From Plecoglossus altivelis (Eukaryota > Chordata > Actinopteri > Osmeriformes > Plecoglossidae), in contig BROE01000020.1 in NCBI GenBank assembly GCA_036571765.1, forward strand, positions 9,513,461-9,577,460: a DNA stretch of 64,000 nucleotides, read 5' to 3'. Positions 37,101 to 50,400 of this stretch are shown here, piece after piece. The notes under the pieces were generated by a model that searched no databases, was not told the origin of the DNA, and saw only the letters and a program-made list of their open reading frames with translations. The position numbers and the translations under genes were made by a program. The stretch's first letter is position 1. Every line of letters begins with the position of its first letter.

Positions 37101-40100
37101 TAAATCAAGCATGAATGACATTGTGCAGCAGCATGTCTGTTAAGTAACAGGGGTGACACCTGCTCCTCTCCTCTGATAGGATCGAGTCAGGGGTCACATG
37201 GAAAGAGGCCAGGAGGCTGGGGCTGGGGAAAGTGGAGCTGTCATGACAGCCTCCACTGTTGCATAATATAACAAGCACTCCCCTGTGGCTTTCATGACAG
37301 GTTTGAAGGAGCCATATGTGTGCGTGCGTGTGTGCGTGCTGTAGGCGTGTGTGTGCATGTTTGTGTCAAGTGTGAAAATGGCTTGGAATCGTACGTGACG
37401 CAATCAACGAAGGCACCAGACACTTATTCTTAAGCGCTTATTTCTGTTAAGTTATGTAGGTCAAGAGCGAATGTTTAACAAAGCAGCATACTCAGCAGAC
37501 ATGGCAACAGGTGCACAGTGGGGCCAAGGCAACGTGGACACTGTGCCAGGCTCCTGCTCTTAAGAAACAACAACATCCACGACCTAAAACACATGAGATA
37601 ACATCCCACCTGAGATCACATCCCATTTGAGATCACATCCCATTTGAGATCACATCCCCCTTGAGATCACATCCCCCTTGACATCACATCCCATTTGAGA
37701 TCACATCCCACTTGAGATTGCATCTCATTTGAGTAACTCTCCATATCAACTGATCCAAACTAGGTCCTTGCTTTGGTTTACCAAACCTCCCCTGGAGTTC
37801 TGTTTAGATGTAGAGAACTGTAGAGTTTTCAGTAACGTTCACCAGAATCATATAATAATACTGATGACTTTTTTATGAAGCTAATGTGTACATCCAAACT
37901 GACATACAAGAAGGGATTTGAACCTGTCGCATTTAGGTCTGCAGTGAAAAGCTCTACCAGTGAGCAAAACCCAGTTTCTGGAAAGGACCACTATTGTCCT
38001 GTAAGCAGGAGGAGAAATGGAAATCTACGGTATCAACTTGGAACCAGCAATCTTCATTGCTGGGCCTGAAGCCCAGCTCCACCTCCTCAATGACTGTCGT
38101 TTCAGAACTGTGTAATACTCAACCATAAGACTTTAGGAAAGTCCCTAATTAGAGTGGTTAGCAGAGCACTAGCCTGCAGGAGGGAGGGAGGAAGGGAGGG
38201 TGGGTGAAAGGGAGAAGGAACTGGCCAGTTAAGAGGGAAGGCCTACTAAAAGCCTACAGATGAGGGCAGAGTCCAGTAGAGGAGAGTGGAGAGCACATTG
38301 GAGGAGAGCAGGTGAGGGCACATTAGAGAAGACTAGAGGAGTGCACTCCCAGATCATCTACCCCTCACTTTCCCTCCTGTTTACTGAATCCTGTTGGCAA
38401 GGCTACGGTCATGGATTACCCCAAAAACAAACAAACAAAGTGCCAGGGGAACTCTGGAGCAACAGTTCTGGCCTGCTTTTCACGGGGACAACAACAGCGT
38501 CTCTGTGCAGGAAGAGGACTAGCAGTCTTTGCGTTACGTAAGAGGGAGAAATGTGAGGCGTCTGCTGACGCTATAGAATCGCTCAGCACCGTGAGTGATG
38601 CTACAACAAGGCTCACTTGTCCTCCTTCAAAAAACAACATGTTGTTAGCGTGGCATTAGCAGTGCGCACACAATTACACCCCATTCAATGTGCTGATTAG
38701 AGCTAACTGTGAGGTTGCCCAGGAGACTTCTACAGTGACCCCGGTAAAGACACAGCCTGGCATAATGTTAAGAAGTAGGATGAACTGGGATCAGTCGTGT
38801 AACAGCAATACTGGGCTTGGATAGTAAGGTCTCCCTAAATAGAAAGGCATGTCATAGCCATAACAATCCCTTTAAAGTGCAAGAGAAAAAATCCTCTGAC
38901 TAATAGAGGTAATTCTCTGGTTAAACACAAGCTCTTTCACGCTCTTAGCGAGAAACAGCACCAACTTTCTGTCCAGGACGCACATAAAAAGTCACACCCA
39001 TACACACAGTTTGTATGCCACCTCCAGCACTGTAGAACGTGTCTTGACAAACTGGTAAACTGAGGAGAAAGCTACGTGTTGCAGTTCTACAGGTGACTGC
39101 AGAGCGACTAGGAAAGGCTGTCTTTACCCTACAGGACACAGCCTTTCCCTCTCTGCCCTGGCACAGTGTGACATAGTTCAACAGCCCAGCAGGAATGCTT
39201 GGAGGCCTGATGCTCCCTACAGTTTTTTTTCCCTACCCGGGCAAACTCTTATGTAACAACAGTCATGTGAGTGCCTTTGTGTACGCCTGGACTGTGGGAA
39301 GCCAGGGCTCTGCAGGTACAACGACTTCACGGATATCAAGCCATCATGTACCACACATACGCACACAGTTAATGCACACACACAACTTGGATCTGCGTCT
39401 ATGCCCTGACACTACCCTCACCCCCCAGTTTATTCTCCCGAACTTGCTGTGAGGTTAGCGACGTGCTTCGTTGCCGCGGCAACCCCCGGCTGGCTGCGGG
39501 GATGTGATGACGTGTTTGGCTGCAGAGCTTGGACCTTTCCCAAGCAGACAAATGACTAGTTCCTGAGGCTCTCATCCCGCCTTGGCTCCGCCTCCTCTTC
39601 CTGCTCTGCTCGCAGATTCCCAGATTCCCTCTACCCTGCCCCTCTCATTTTCAATTATCCAGACAAAAGAACAGGCATGGGAGTTCACACACAAATATTA
39701 TTACAGCGTTTTTGGGTTCAAATTTAGCTCAGATATGAAACTTTTTGTTCTTTTTTTCCGTTTGAAGCCTCTTTCTTTGTCATTGGTCTTGAATACAGTA
39801 CATTCTATGCTTTAATGAGGGGAGCTCTTCAACAACCAACAGGTCCTCTTCATCCAACCTCATTCTCCATGACAGTGAGTCTGTAGACCGGAGACTGGCC
39901 TAAACTCGAGTCTGCCTCGCCAGAGTGCTGGCTCACCTGTATGACTGTGTTCCCGCCCTCCAGCAGGGCGATGGCCAATAGGATGCTCTCCTGGAAGATG
40001 CGGTCGCTGGTGGCGTTCATGATGAGGTCGATGACCAGGTCGGACGCCCCCTCCTTATCCAGGTGGCACTGGACCTCTGCCAGGCTCAAGTCAGCACGGC

Positions 40101-43100
40101 CGGCCGCCGCCAGGCTAACCACTAGGTGGTGTGAAGGGGGAGGGGGGGAGGGGGGGGCAGTCACAGGGTCATCTCATGATTTACCTATGTCCATCAAAAG
40201 CTTGACAACACACAGTATGGGGCATCTGACAAGAAAACACTTCTCTATTCAGGATAGTGAAAATGCATATGGTGCCTGGTCCTCGTTGCAGCCTGCTCCT
40301 GCCTCCATTGCTGCCCTGACCCCAGCCACCAAGGCAGGTAGAACAGCTCCCAGAGGAGCTCAGAGCTGGGGAGAAGGTGTGTCCACAGTCCTTTCTAAAT
40401 CGAGAGCTCCTTCTGGTCGCCAGGCAACAGCACAGCTTGTTTCAGCCTGAGGGAAGTGCTGGCGTGCTGAGATGCAGAGCAAGTAACCAGGGGCTCAAAG
40501 GTGAACATGTGTAGGGTCGTGAACAGGGCGGCAGGGGACAGGCAGTGACTCAACGCTGTGATTACACAGGTTCAAATGAGACTGCAAGGTTTGATGCCTT
40601 TGGAATTCTCATTTTGTCTGTCAGTCTTTGGCAAGAGAGTTCAATCCAACAGGCCGAGAGACAGGCAAACACAAACACATACAAAGACAAACAAGCACAC
40701 GCACACGTGCACACACACACACACACGTGTACGAAGACAGGCAGGCATACACACCTGTTGAGGCCTTGGCCTGTCCTCCGGTGTTAAGGGGACCATTGCT
40801 GAAGGTGGCAACGCTATCTCTCCTTCCTCCAGGTTTAAAGTTCCCGTAGTATCGGTTCACTAGGATCTGGCGAAGAGCTTCTCCCTGACAGGAATAACAG
40901 GTGTCAGTCCAGCAGTCAAACCTTCCCCCATCACATTTCCACGACTTCAACCATCCGTGTTATTGTGACAAGTAGCGTGTTGTTAGGCTGTAAGACGAGA
41001 GTCCCTGGGTACAATAGTGACAAATTACACATAAAGCAACTGTCATTAAAATGGAAAACTGCGTGGTAGACTCACACCAAACACACTCAACTTCTTTTGT
41101 AAACTCAAAATTATTTTCTTCTTTGTGCCCCGGAAAACGAAATATGTCATCAATGCTGAATTTTGCCCTCTAGGTTCAGACTGCCTCTGGAGCCTGAAGA
41201 AATGTTTATCTGCTACAAGGAGCTCAGCTAAAACCCACCAGGCCTTCTCCGTAGTGAACATCTAGGCCTACGTGCTGAAGGGAGAACATGTAGTCCTGAA
41301 ATCTGCCCCTTGCTTTAACTCACATCCCTTCACATGTTGACACTGTGTGGACTGTCTGGCCTCAAGCCAGAGGCATGTCTGTGCCGCCCACTGCATGTCT
41401 GTGCCGCCCACTGCATCAGAGGCTGGCTGATCTCAGGTTGTCCATTTGGCCCTTGCAGTGGCCAGCTAGTAGGGGAGGGCCCCTGGGGGCCAGGCCTCAT
41501 GCTGGGTGCCAGGGAGGGAGTGCTTCGTGCATAGGGACAGCCAGTGGTGGGCAGGAGGAGGGAGAGGGAGACACCAGGCCAGTTTCTCTGAAACTGGGCC
41601 CCACCATAATGACAGTACCTACCCTGGTCTGATCCTCCAGCTGCTTCTGGGGGTGGCTGGGATCAACCTCCTGAGGGGGAGGGGAGTTAGCACCAAGCAA
41701 ATCATACAAAAAGGAACAACAAAAAAATAGGGGTGTTAATACTGTGCAAATTAGTCACTTTCCTAGCAGGCAGGGAGCTTTGGCAAACAACATCATGCAG
41801 TTACAAGGGAGGTGTGGTGTTGAGGGGGGGGGGGGCAGGGACACGATCAAGCAAGAAATATACATGGCTGCTTTTTTTATATTCCGTATATTTGACATGA
41901 AAATTTGCAACGACAGCCAACCCGCTTGTGACATTTAGATAATTATAATACAATGAAATAAACCAGTTTGGCTTGTAGTCAACTCCCTCTTTACAGTCCC
42001 AGTGCAAATGAAACCATGTTAATTACATAACAGGACGCTAGGCTGCCAGAGGGGAGAAACAGAGTCCTATCCAGGTTACATAATGAAGCTAGTGCACTAC
42101 TGACACAGTATAGGCTCATGTTCCCATCTGCCAGAGAAAACTCTGTCTGCTACTACCAAAAAACCCCACAGGAAGAAGGTCAGGGAAGTGGTTTACACTC
42201 ACAAACTGAAGGGTGTACAGTATGGAGGGACGAACAGAGAGAGGGGAGGAGGAATGAATGGGAGGACCCAGGGCCTGGGTCTCAGTAGAACTGAAGGTCC
42301 GAACGGGGGGGGGGACGACTTGGGTCACGATGGAAAAAGCGTGGGAAAGGATCGGAACGTTTCCCGTCGAAGTGAGATGACTCGAACACAAGTAGCAGGA
42401 CGCGTCTAAGGGCCCTACCAACCACAGGCAAGTTACGATCTGCAACGACCCATATCGGAGCAGGCAGTGCCAATATGGATGTTGAACACACCTCTGCAGG
42501 GACCTCGGGCTCGGGCGGAGGGGCCAGCTGAGTGGAGATAAAAGGTTAGGGGTTAGTCACATGTTGAGACGCACAGTTAGTCCATGTTGCTGCTGTTCCT
42601 CCCCCCCCACCCCCAAAGAGCGCTCCCTCCCCCGCCACGTTGCCTCCGGTCGTGCCCTCTACCCCAGGGGGGCCACTCCCCAGGGGGAGTGACCACAGAG
42701 GACCCGCTCCAGCTGCACTGAGGGCCTGTCTGGCTCCAGCTGATGGGGTGACTCATCCATGTGCCCAGCCGCAACACAAGCACATGATTCCAAGCTAGCG
42801 GCAGAGGGACAAAGACAACAACAAGCACGTCCTTTAAAGACGTCTCTATGCTTTCTGATTCTGCTCATGCCGGAGCAGGGGGGCCGGGTTAAACCAGGCT
42901 ACTGACAACTGTAACACTACTGTTGTGTTCTTTTATGCTCGCATAGCAACATGACAGTTACAGTTCTATTTTAGAGTATTCATGGACATCACTGAATGAA
43001 AACCATAGCAGGGAACATCAACTCCTATCAAATGATCCAGTCATTCATTTTCGAAGCATGATAATGTGTGGTAATATCTGTATAATGAGTATAATCTAGA

Positions 43101-45735
43101 AAACCATACTTAGGGCTGAGCATTGCAGGAGGCGAGGAAGATGGAAAATTGACTTATCAAAAGCAAAGCAGACATGCTGAGGCGGCTTAGTACAGTAGCA
43201 GCATAATGTCGAAGAGGCAGTCAGAACATGCGTGTGCTGCAGCGCATAGCCATGCAAACAACGCAGGCGCTAACCGCATTTCTAGTCTTGTTTCGCAAAC
43301 ATGAAGCTGACATCCAGACTTGCTGAGATCATTCAGTGAACTCGTATAGCAAACAGGAAAATGACAGGAAAATATATCCCATTCTGGGGATTGTTGAAAT
43401 GAACAACTTGCCAAGTTTTTTGTTGTTGTTGAGGGGACGGATATGACAAATGAGTTGCAAAGTGAAAAGGCAGATGGTGAACACAGCGGGGTTCAGTAAC
43501 AGTAACCCAGCCAAGCTGGGTTTGAGTAATAGTGAGACTAGACAAGAATCCCTTAACACGGCAGGCCGACTCTTGACGTGAGCATGCTGGTTTCCACTGT
43601 GCAGGAGATGATGCATGCAAACACCACAGGAGGACAAGCACAGAACACAACTCTTCTGTTTCCAGGTCTTCAGGCTTTAGGGTTACCCTCTAATTCATTT
43701 AGACAGTTCAACGTCACCAGGGGACTTTCATGTTGTTGTTCAGTGGCACTGTGTGACTATTATCATGCTCCTAATCTGACCCAGTTTGTCGCAGCCTAAC
43801 TGATTCAACATCCCAGTCCCCCCCCCCCTCCTCCCCCTCCACATGTTTCACACATAGCCTACGCAGAGCAGCTGGCAGTCAGAGCAGGACACATCAGTCT
43901 GGGTCCAGACCACCAGGGCCTCTTCAATGTCCCCGGCAGTGTTGACCGGGCCAGGACTGGTTAGGGATGAACTGTCTGGTTACCTCGTGAAGGGAACCCC
44001 CACTATACCTACGAGGAGATTAGACGATTTGTCTGTGGAATGTCCACCTGTAGTCTCTGGTCTTGTTTTGCAGCTGGGCCTTCTTCTATGGTGTTGGATT
44101 CCTCCCTCCCTCATGTGTCGTTGCATAACCCACCCGGGCGCTGCCTGACAGGCGCTGTCATCAGCACCTCTCCTCTTCCTTCCAAAACCCAGAAAAGCCC
44201 TCATCCACCCTCGTTTCTGGATGTATCCAAGCCAACAGAGCACAGGAACACAGAAACACGGAGACACAGAGACGTAGAGGGGGACGGGGGGCAATGCGGA
44301 GAGACAAAGGGTGGTGGAGGAGGAGTATTGAATTGTGGTGTCCTCATCTAGCACCGTGACATCAGCAGCCGGCAGTGCCAGCAGCCATCTTGAAAGTGTT
44401 AGCAGGTGAGGGCTGAGAGGTCTGGCAGCGAGCCTCTGGCCTGGCTCTCCTGACTCCCCCCGGACAGCTTCCAGACAAGACGGTGATCTGCCAGTGTTTC
44501 TCAGTAAAAAGCTTCACCGCACTTTTATTGGCAATTACCACTGAAGGTCACAGTTCGGTGGAGAGTCAGAAATCCAGGCAAAAAAAAGAACCCTGGTTCT
44601 TATGTAACTGCTGCCTGAGATCTGGCCCTGGCCCACGAATCGTGCATCACCGAGGTTGAGGGGGGGAGGGGGGGGGGGGGGGGGGGAAATGGGTCAGTGC
44701 TGCCTGGGCCAGAGAAGTGATCACAGCTCCCCCTGTTGGGGAGGATAGGAGGAGGTACCCACAGATCTGACTCGACCTCCTCAGCTCTCGTCCAATCACA
44801 AAGGATCCACAAGGACAAGCACTGTGCACGGTGGGCAGACAGAGGCACAAGACCACAACACTAAGAGGAGCAGGCAGAGGGGAGTGGAGGAAAGGCAGGA
44901 GTCAAGAGAGGGGAGGAGAGGAGAAGAGAGAGGAGGAGAAGGGAGGAGATGAGGAGAGGAGAGACGAGGAGAGGTAGGAGTCAAGAGAGGAGAGTAGAAG
45001 AGAGGAGAGGGCAGGAGAGGAGAGGAAAGGCAGGAGTCAAGAGCGAGAGAGTGAAAAATCAAGAGCAGGAAAGAGAGAGAGAAAGGTAGAGAGAAAATAG
45101 AGAGAGATCATTTACTAAGTGTTTTGTTAGGAATAATCAGAGGATTGGAATCAGCTGGTATGGATATATCCCGAGAAGGAGTGAGAAAGAGAGAGACACG
45201 CGGCAAACACAGACAGCCGTGCACTCTCCTGCATAGAAAGCATCTGTTACATAACCTGGCACAGAACATATTTGCAACCTAAACCTATATTATCTCTGTA
45301 GGCCTGTGTTACATCACATCTGCTACCTTATCCCCTGTCAATAACCCCTCCCTTATCCCTACTGCTGCTAAGACACACACACATCAAGCACACTTGGAAG
45401 GCTAGCACAGAGTCTAAACAGCTTCTCTCTTTAACCTGCCAATCAGGTTTTTTGTCAGTCTCTCCCAGAGAGGAGATGGTGTGTCTGCAGTGGGTGGGCT
45501 CCCTGCTGCTGCGTCCAGAGAAAACAGCTGACAGCTACGAGCTGCTGCCACTAACACTGCTACAGCTTCAGGGGGGAAATGAGGACTGCTATGGGTGTGA
45601 CTGGGGGCAGGGACACTGTGTACCAACAGGGGGGCCCTCCAGGGTCCTGCACGTGTAGCAGTCATGGGTGGGGTGCTTGTCTGAGGACGCTTGGGTTTTG
45701 TCAAAAAGGAGGGGCTGTCAGGGCAACACAGAGTG

Positions 45736-45769
<34 letters not shown>

Positions 45770-47365
45770 TCTCGCGCTCTCTCTCTCTGGGGAAGGGGTG
45801 CAGCTGGGAATTTTGATGGCTGGAATACCGCAGACAAAGAGTGGGACAAGAGCGAGCGCACGAGACAGAGCGAGAAAGGGAAACCGCTCAAAGCATGTGA
45901 CCTATTAGCACCAGGTTTCTGAGGCTCGCCAAACCGTCTCTAAACACTCACTGTTATATCGCAATGTCTCAATCCATTTGGGTATTTTCTTCCCCTGTTT
46001 GTACACATGTTCACTGCACGTGCTGGCTTATAAAAACTGCAAATGTTTCCAGTGATAATGAAAGAACTCTGGGAAGGTCTAATCAGTCAAGTATGAGGGC
46101 CGATTAAGCTGCGTGCCTTTCCATATATGACAGCGAGGAATGGAGAGGGAGAACCAGTGGAACTTCACGCTGTTCACAGAAGCTCAGGGAAGCTCCTGGA
46201 ACTGCGAATGTCTCCTGCGGAAGAGCGGTGTCTGGTGGCGTTAGTCATCTGGCAGAGAGTGGTGCCACACTGGCCCCACCCACAACACACCAAGAGCCGC
46301 ATAACGTTCACAAACAGACGGAGGATTCAGTGCTATCTGTGGACCACACACGCGTGCGCACACACATACGTGCAGGCACATGCACACGCCGGGGTGTGGA
46401 GATCAGGAAGCAGATCTGGTTTCTAAAGCTACATTTATGAGATAGCTCCAGCTATATATACACTCCCACCTGCTGTGGTGGAGGTGGCGAGTAGTTCAGT
46501 AGCACCACCCTGAACAGCTAGCACTGCCAGCCTCCTGCGTGTGCTGGGCGAACTCTCTCCATGCCACAACACCATGTAAGACTGAACATTCGAACTTAAC
46601 AAACTTCGATTTTCTGACGTTTATACAAAAGCAGCTAAACGACCAGGCAAATGGCTACAGCGTACAGGCACAGTACAACACGACAAGGCAAGACCAAGGC
46701 CTGGTGTGCTAGCAGTAACGCACAGGGATGACTACAACACTAGCACACGCTAGCAGGAATGCTATGGACACAGAAGGCTGCTACAGGCGGCTAATGACAG
46801 CTGACACACTCGACCAGCATGAGCACATCAACACCACTGGTGAGCAACAACAACAATCTACCACGATGGGCCACAAAAGGAATAAGGAAAATGATCGACC
46901 TCAGCCACATCCATTTCATCATCAAAGGCAATAAGCTGGAAGAGAAGAGAGTATAGAGGCAGAGTTAGTAGAGCCATGTGGGGACGGGTGAGCTGGAAAC
47001 ACACAGTAGAATTGACACGCCATGTCAGTTAGTATGTGACACGCTGGCTGTCCACAGAAAACCAAAGCAGACAGTCCAGGTCTTCCTCGGATGAGTAGTG
47101 TGGGTCACTGCCAGCTGGTGGGCGTAAGGATGTGGGGCGTTCACATGGTGTATTAGTGGTGGGTGATTAGCATGCTGGGGCTGTTAATAGATTATTGTTG
47201 GTTTCTAGCCACCCACCTCATGACCAGGAGTCTACTGCGTGAGACAGACTTGTATCAACACCAGTAGATGGACAGTAACCATTGTCCTTAGGATCCATTG
47301 CAATCCACTTTCATGTAGGACTCAACAGACCTTTAGCCCTGTTTGCTTTATATTCTTGAACTACA

Positions 47366-47427
<62 letters not shown>

Positions 47428-50400
47428 TCGCTCTCTCTCGCTCTCTCTCGCTCTCTCTCTCTCGCTCTCTCTCTCTCTCTGTCTCTCTCTCGCTCTCTTG
47501 CTCTCTCTCTCCTCCTTCCTGAAACGGCCCTGGGCAGTGCGTCTTTATTCGATTGTGCATGTGCGTGGATACTGTAAGGTTGTGCGTTTACAGTGCATGT
47601 TGACTGCAGTGAAGATACCTTCTCCCCGTAGCCACGGTCTTTGGTCATCATCTCTCGGAGGGTCTGCAGAACCTTGATGCACAGTCGCTCCTCGTTCTCC
47701 TCCAGCAGCTGCTTGGTGTGCTTGATCAGTCTAGTCAATGATAGGTTCAGCATTACAGGGCGGTCATGCCAAGGGACAGATCCTTATTTGCTTTTTGATT
47801 AAAAGGGTTAAAATTGTTTCTAGTGTTAAAACGGATCGGGAACTACAAGTTTTTTTTTCACAGGATGTTATCTTTTTGGTCCTCTTTTAAGTGCTCAGCT
47901 AACTTGAGCAGGCCGATTCTCGATCAAGTCAAGTGTAGCGAGTGTCACAGTCAAACAAGTGGGGTTTGCCAAAGGAAGTGGTGGTCCCTCTGTGTTGCCT
48001 GCACCTCCACAAAGAGCCCATTCTATTCCACCGCTGTTCTGCAAGAGAGCGAGGTGGTGCACGCTCACATGCTACTCCACGCTCTAATCCACCCAGCACT
48101 TAGAGTAGGCTAATCCCCGAGCCGGCACCTGTTCAAAGAGCCCAGACACAGCCCATGTAATCCTATCTCAGACCTTCTCCAACACAACACACACCCCAGG
48201 CTGTGTGTGGGAGCCGTGCTCAGGGCAAGACATGTGCAAACAAAGCCCCCGGGTCATTGCTCGGCCCCCACTTAAGAGACACCTGGTTTATTCAGTGACT
48301 GCACGCTCACAGCAGAGGTAATGAGGCTAGGCTGGAACCAGGACTACAAGACAGAAGAGGGCGTGGTCCACCTGTAAGGAGGCAGCTCATTGGGGGAAAA
48401 GGAGCCCAGGCAGGCTGCAAGCAGGCTTCTCTTACTTGGAGATGAAGCCTCCGCTCTCGCACTTTCGGCGGGCGTCTGTGTTCTCAGGGAAGAGCAGCTC
48501 GGGCCGGTGCAGGACGTCCACCAGGACGGACAGCTCAGCCTGGACCAGGGGCCGCAGGCGGTCCTCCAGGGCCGACACGATGTCCTGCAGCGCACAACAC
48601 ATAACGGCACTCACAGAAGGACTGAGGGAAAACACACAGGCTGACATTCAGCCGTCGTTCTGGTTGATCTTTTTGTGATTCATGGCCCGGAGGGTAAATG
48701 AGGGAGCTCTATGTGATCTCTGGTTTGGGGGCTGGCACTGGGGAAAGGTGCGGTGGATTGCCACCGTGCTATCCCTGACAGTTCATCAGGCTAGTGACTA
48801 AAGGCAGAAGCAGCCAGGGAGTTTACTGTTCAACCCTAAAATCAAAGCTGACAAATGTGTGATATACAGCCACCTCCCCCATACGCCTCATAGCCAGTAA
48901 GATTTCTAAATCACCATGGTTGCACCACATCATCTATCTACTGATGTTGACACGGTGCGGGCGTGACCGTGGGACAGAGGAAGGAAAGTTACAGTACGGT
49001 TCCAGCTACTGCACCGCATTGCAACACATGCACCCGAAAACAAGGGATGAGTGCAAGAAAACAATTGCACTTTCTTTGGAACTGCATTCCTACGGCATTC
49101 TGGCATCGTTTAGCAACAGCTTCCTGGGAACGGAGGGAGTAATGTTAGATGGATGGTGGAGTAAAAAAAAAAAAAGATTTTTAAAGCCACCCCAATGAAT
49201 TAACCCGACATGTTATCTTGAGTTTCTGGGAACCGTGTTCAACCAAATTAGGATCCTAGCTACAGTACTCAAAGTCTAGGTCACTTGTGTTCCAGCAGAA
49301 CCTATTAGAAACATATTCCTGCTCGTGGAAGGAGCCTGGCTCAGGGGGAGGAGGCAGTGGTACCTGCAGCCTCTCGATGATGTTCCTGTAGTCCTTGGAG
49401 CTGGTCAGGCCTGAGTCTCGTCTGGAGGTGTTCTTGGCAGACAGCCTCCAGCTTGTGATGCTCTTCTGTACCACGTTGTTGGACTTGACGAACAGGTTGT
49501 TGACCTGGCTGTCCAGGTCCACCGGGATAGCTATGGCCCTGCTCTTAGCTGGGTAATGGAGACCACAAGGAGATCAACTTAATGGGTCATGTGGCCAAAC
49601 TTGAATTATTATCAGCAGCTCTTATACAGTTGATTAAGATAGATAGATAGATAGATAGATGGATAGGTAAGTAGGTTTGTCCAGGGAGTCTTACCCACGT
49701 CAGACAGCACCTTGATACAGGCCTCCACAGAAGCCTTCTGTGTGGGCGAGAGCCAGTTGCAGTGATAAACCCTGAACACGCCCTGCAGTAACTGGACAAA
49801 CACAGGCTGGCGAGTCTGCAGGAGAGGAAGAGACGGATGGAAAGGTAAAGAGAAGAAAGGGTTGGTGGTCACATGAGTTAGCTGGAAGCCACTTTGAGGG
49901 ACCTAAGCTATCACCGAACGTGTGTCTGTCTGCGGGTGGGTGGGGGGGGGGGTCTAAACTCAGGTTTACTGCACATTGGTCCCAACCAGGTTTAATAGCT
50001 CACTCTCTAACACAGATCGCTACCATCTCACCACGACCACAGCGGTAAAACGACACCCTGCGTGTCAACAGCAGAACAAACTACAAGGTGACAAATACCT
50101 CTGTTACCTTTCCAAGAATGATTGCCTGTCACAAGAAAGAGAAGGACATTGCTGTCATTCCGCAGAACCGATACCGGAGCGAGTGTTAGAGCATGTCGGC
50201 AGATCAAGAGTTAACAGGAGAAACGTGTCCGCTAAACGAATACATTTTAAAATGCATTCGAATATCTGTAAATGTGAGGGAAGGTAGGGAAAGGGGCATT
50301 GACAGCAAGATAGCTGCGTACTGGTGAACTGTGTGACCTAGCACTAGTACCACACGCAGGTGTGCTGGAGCCATAGGAAACAACATCTACATCGCAGACC

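Larger units (their letters stand above)
34693..39936 (-). other. itpr1 intron between exons 38 and 39 (5.2 kb)
   Basis: Largest intron in the window. Contents noted: a purine-rich patch with one ambiguous base (n at 35447), a CT run at 36588-36615, a GT patch at 37317-37365, an 18-bp repeat array (37591-37735), a tRNA-like SINE candidate (37890-37975) and a GA-rich patch (38170-38340). No exon recognised. Confidence 0.6.
42528..46899 (-). other. itpr1 intron between SII exons 34 and 35
   Basis: 4.4 kb intron separating two small alternative exons. Contains a poly-G tract (44660-44687), GA-rich patches (44870-45110) and a CT run (45736-45790). No other exon was recognised. Confidence 0.6.
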
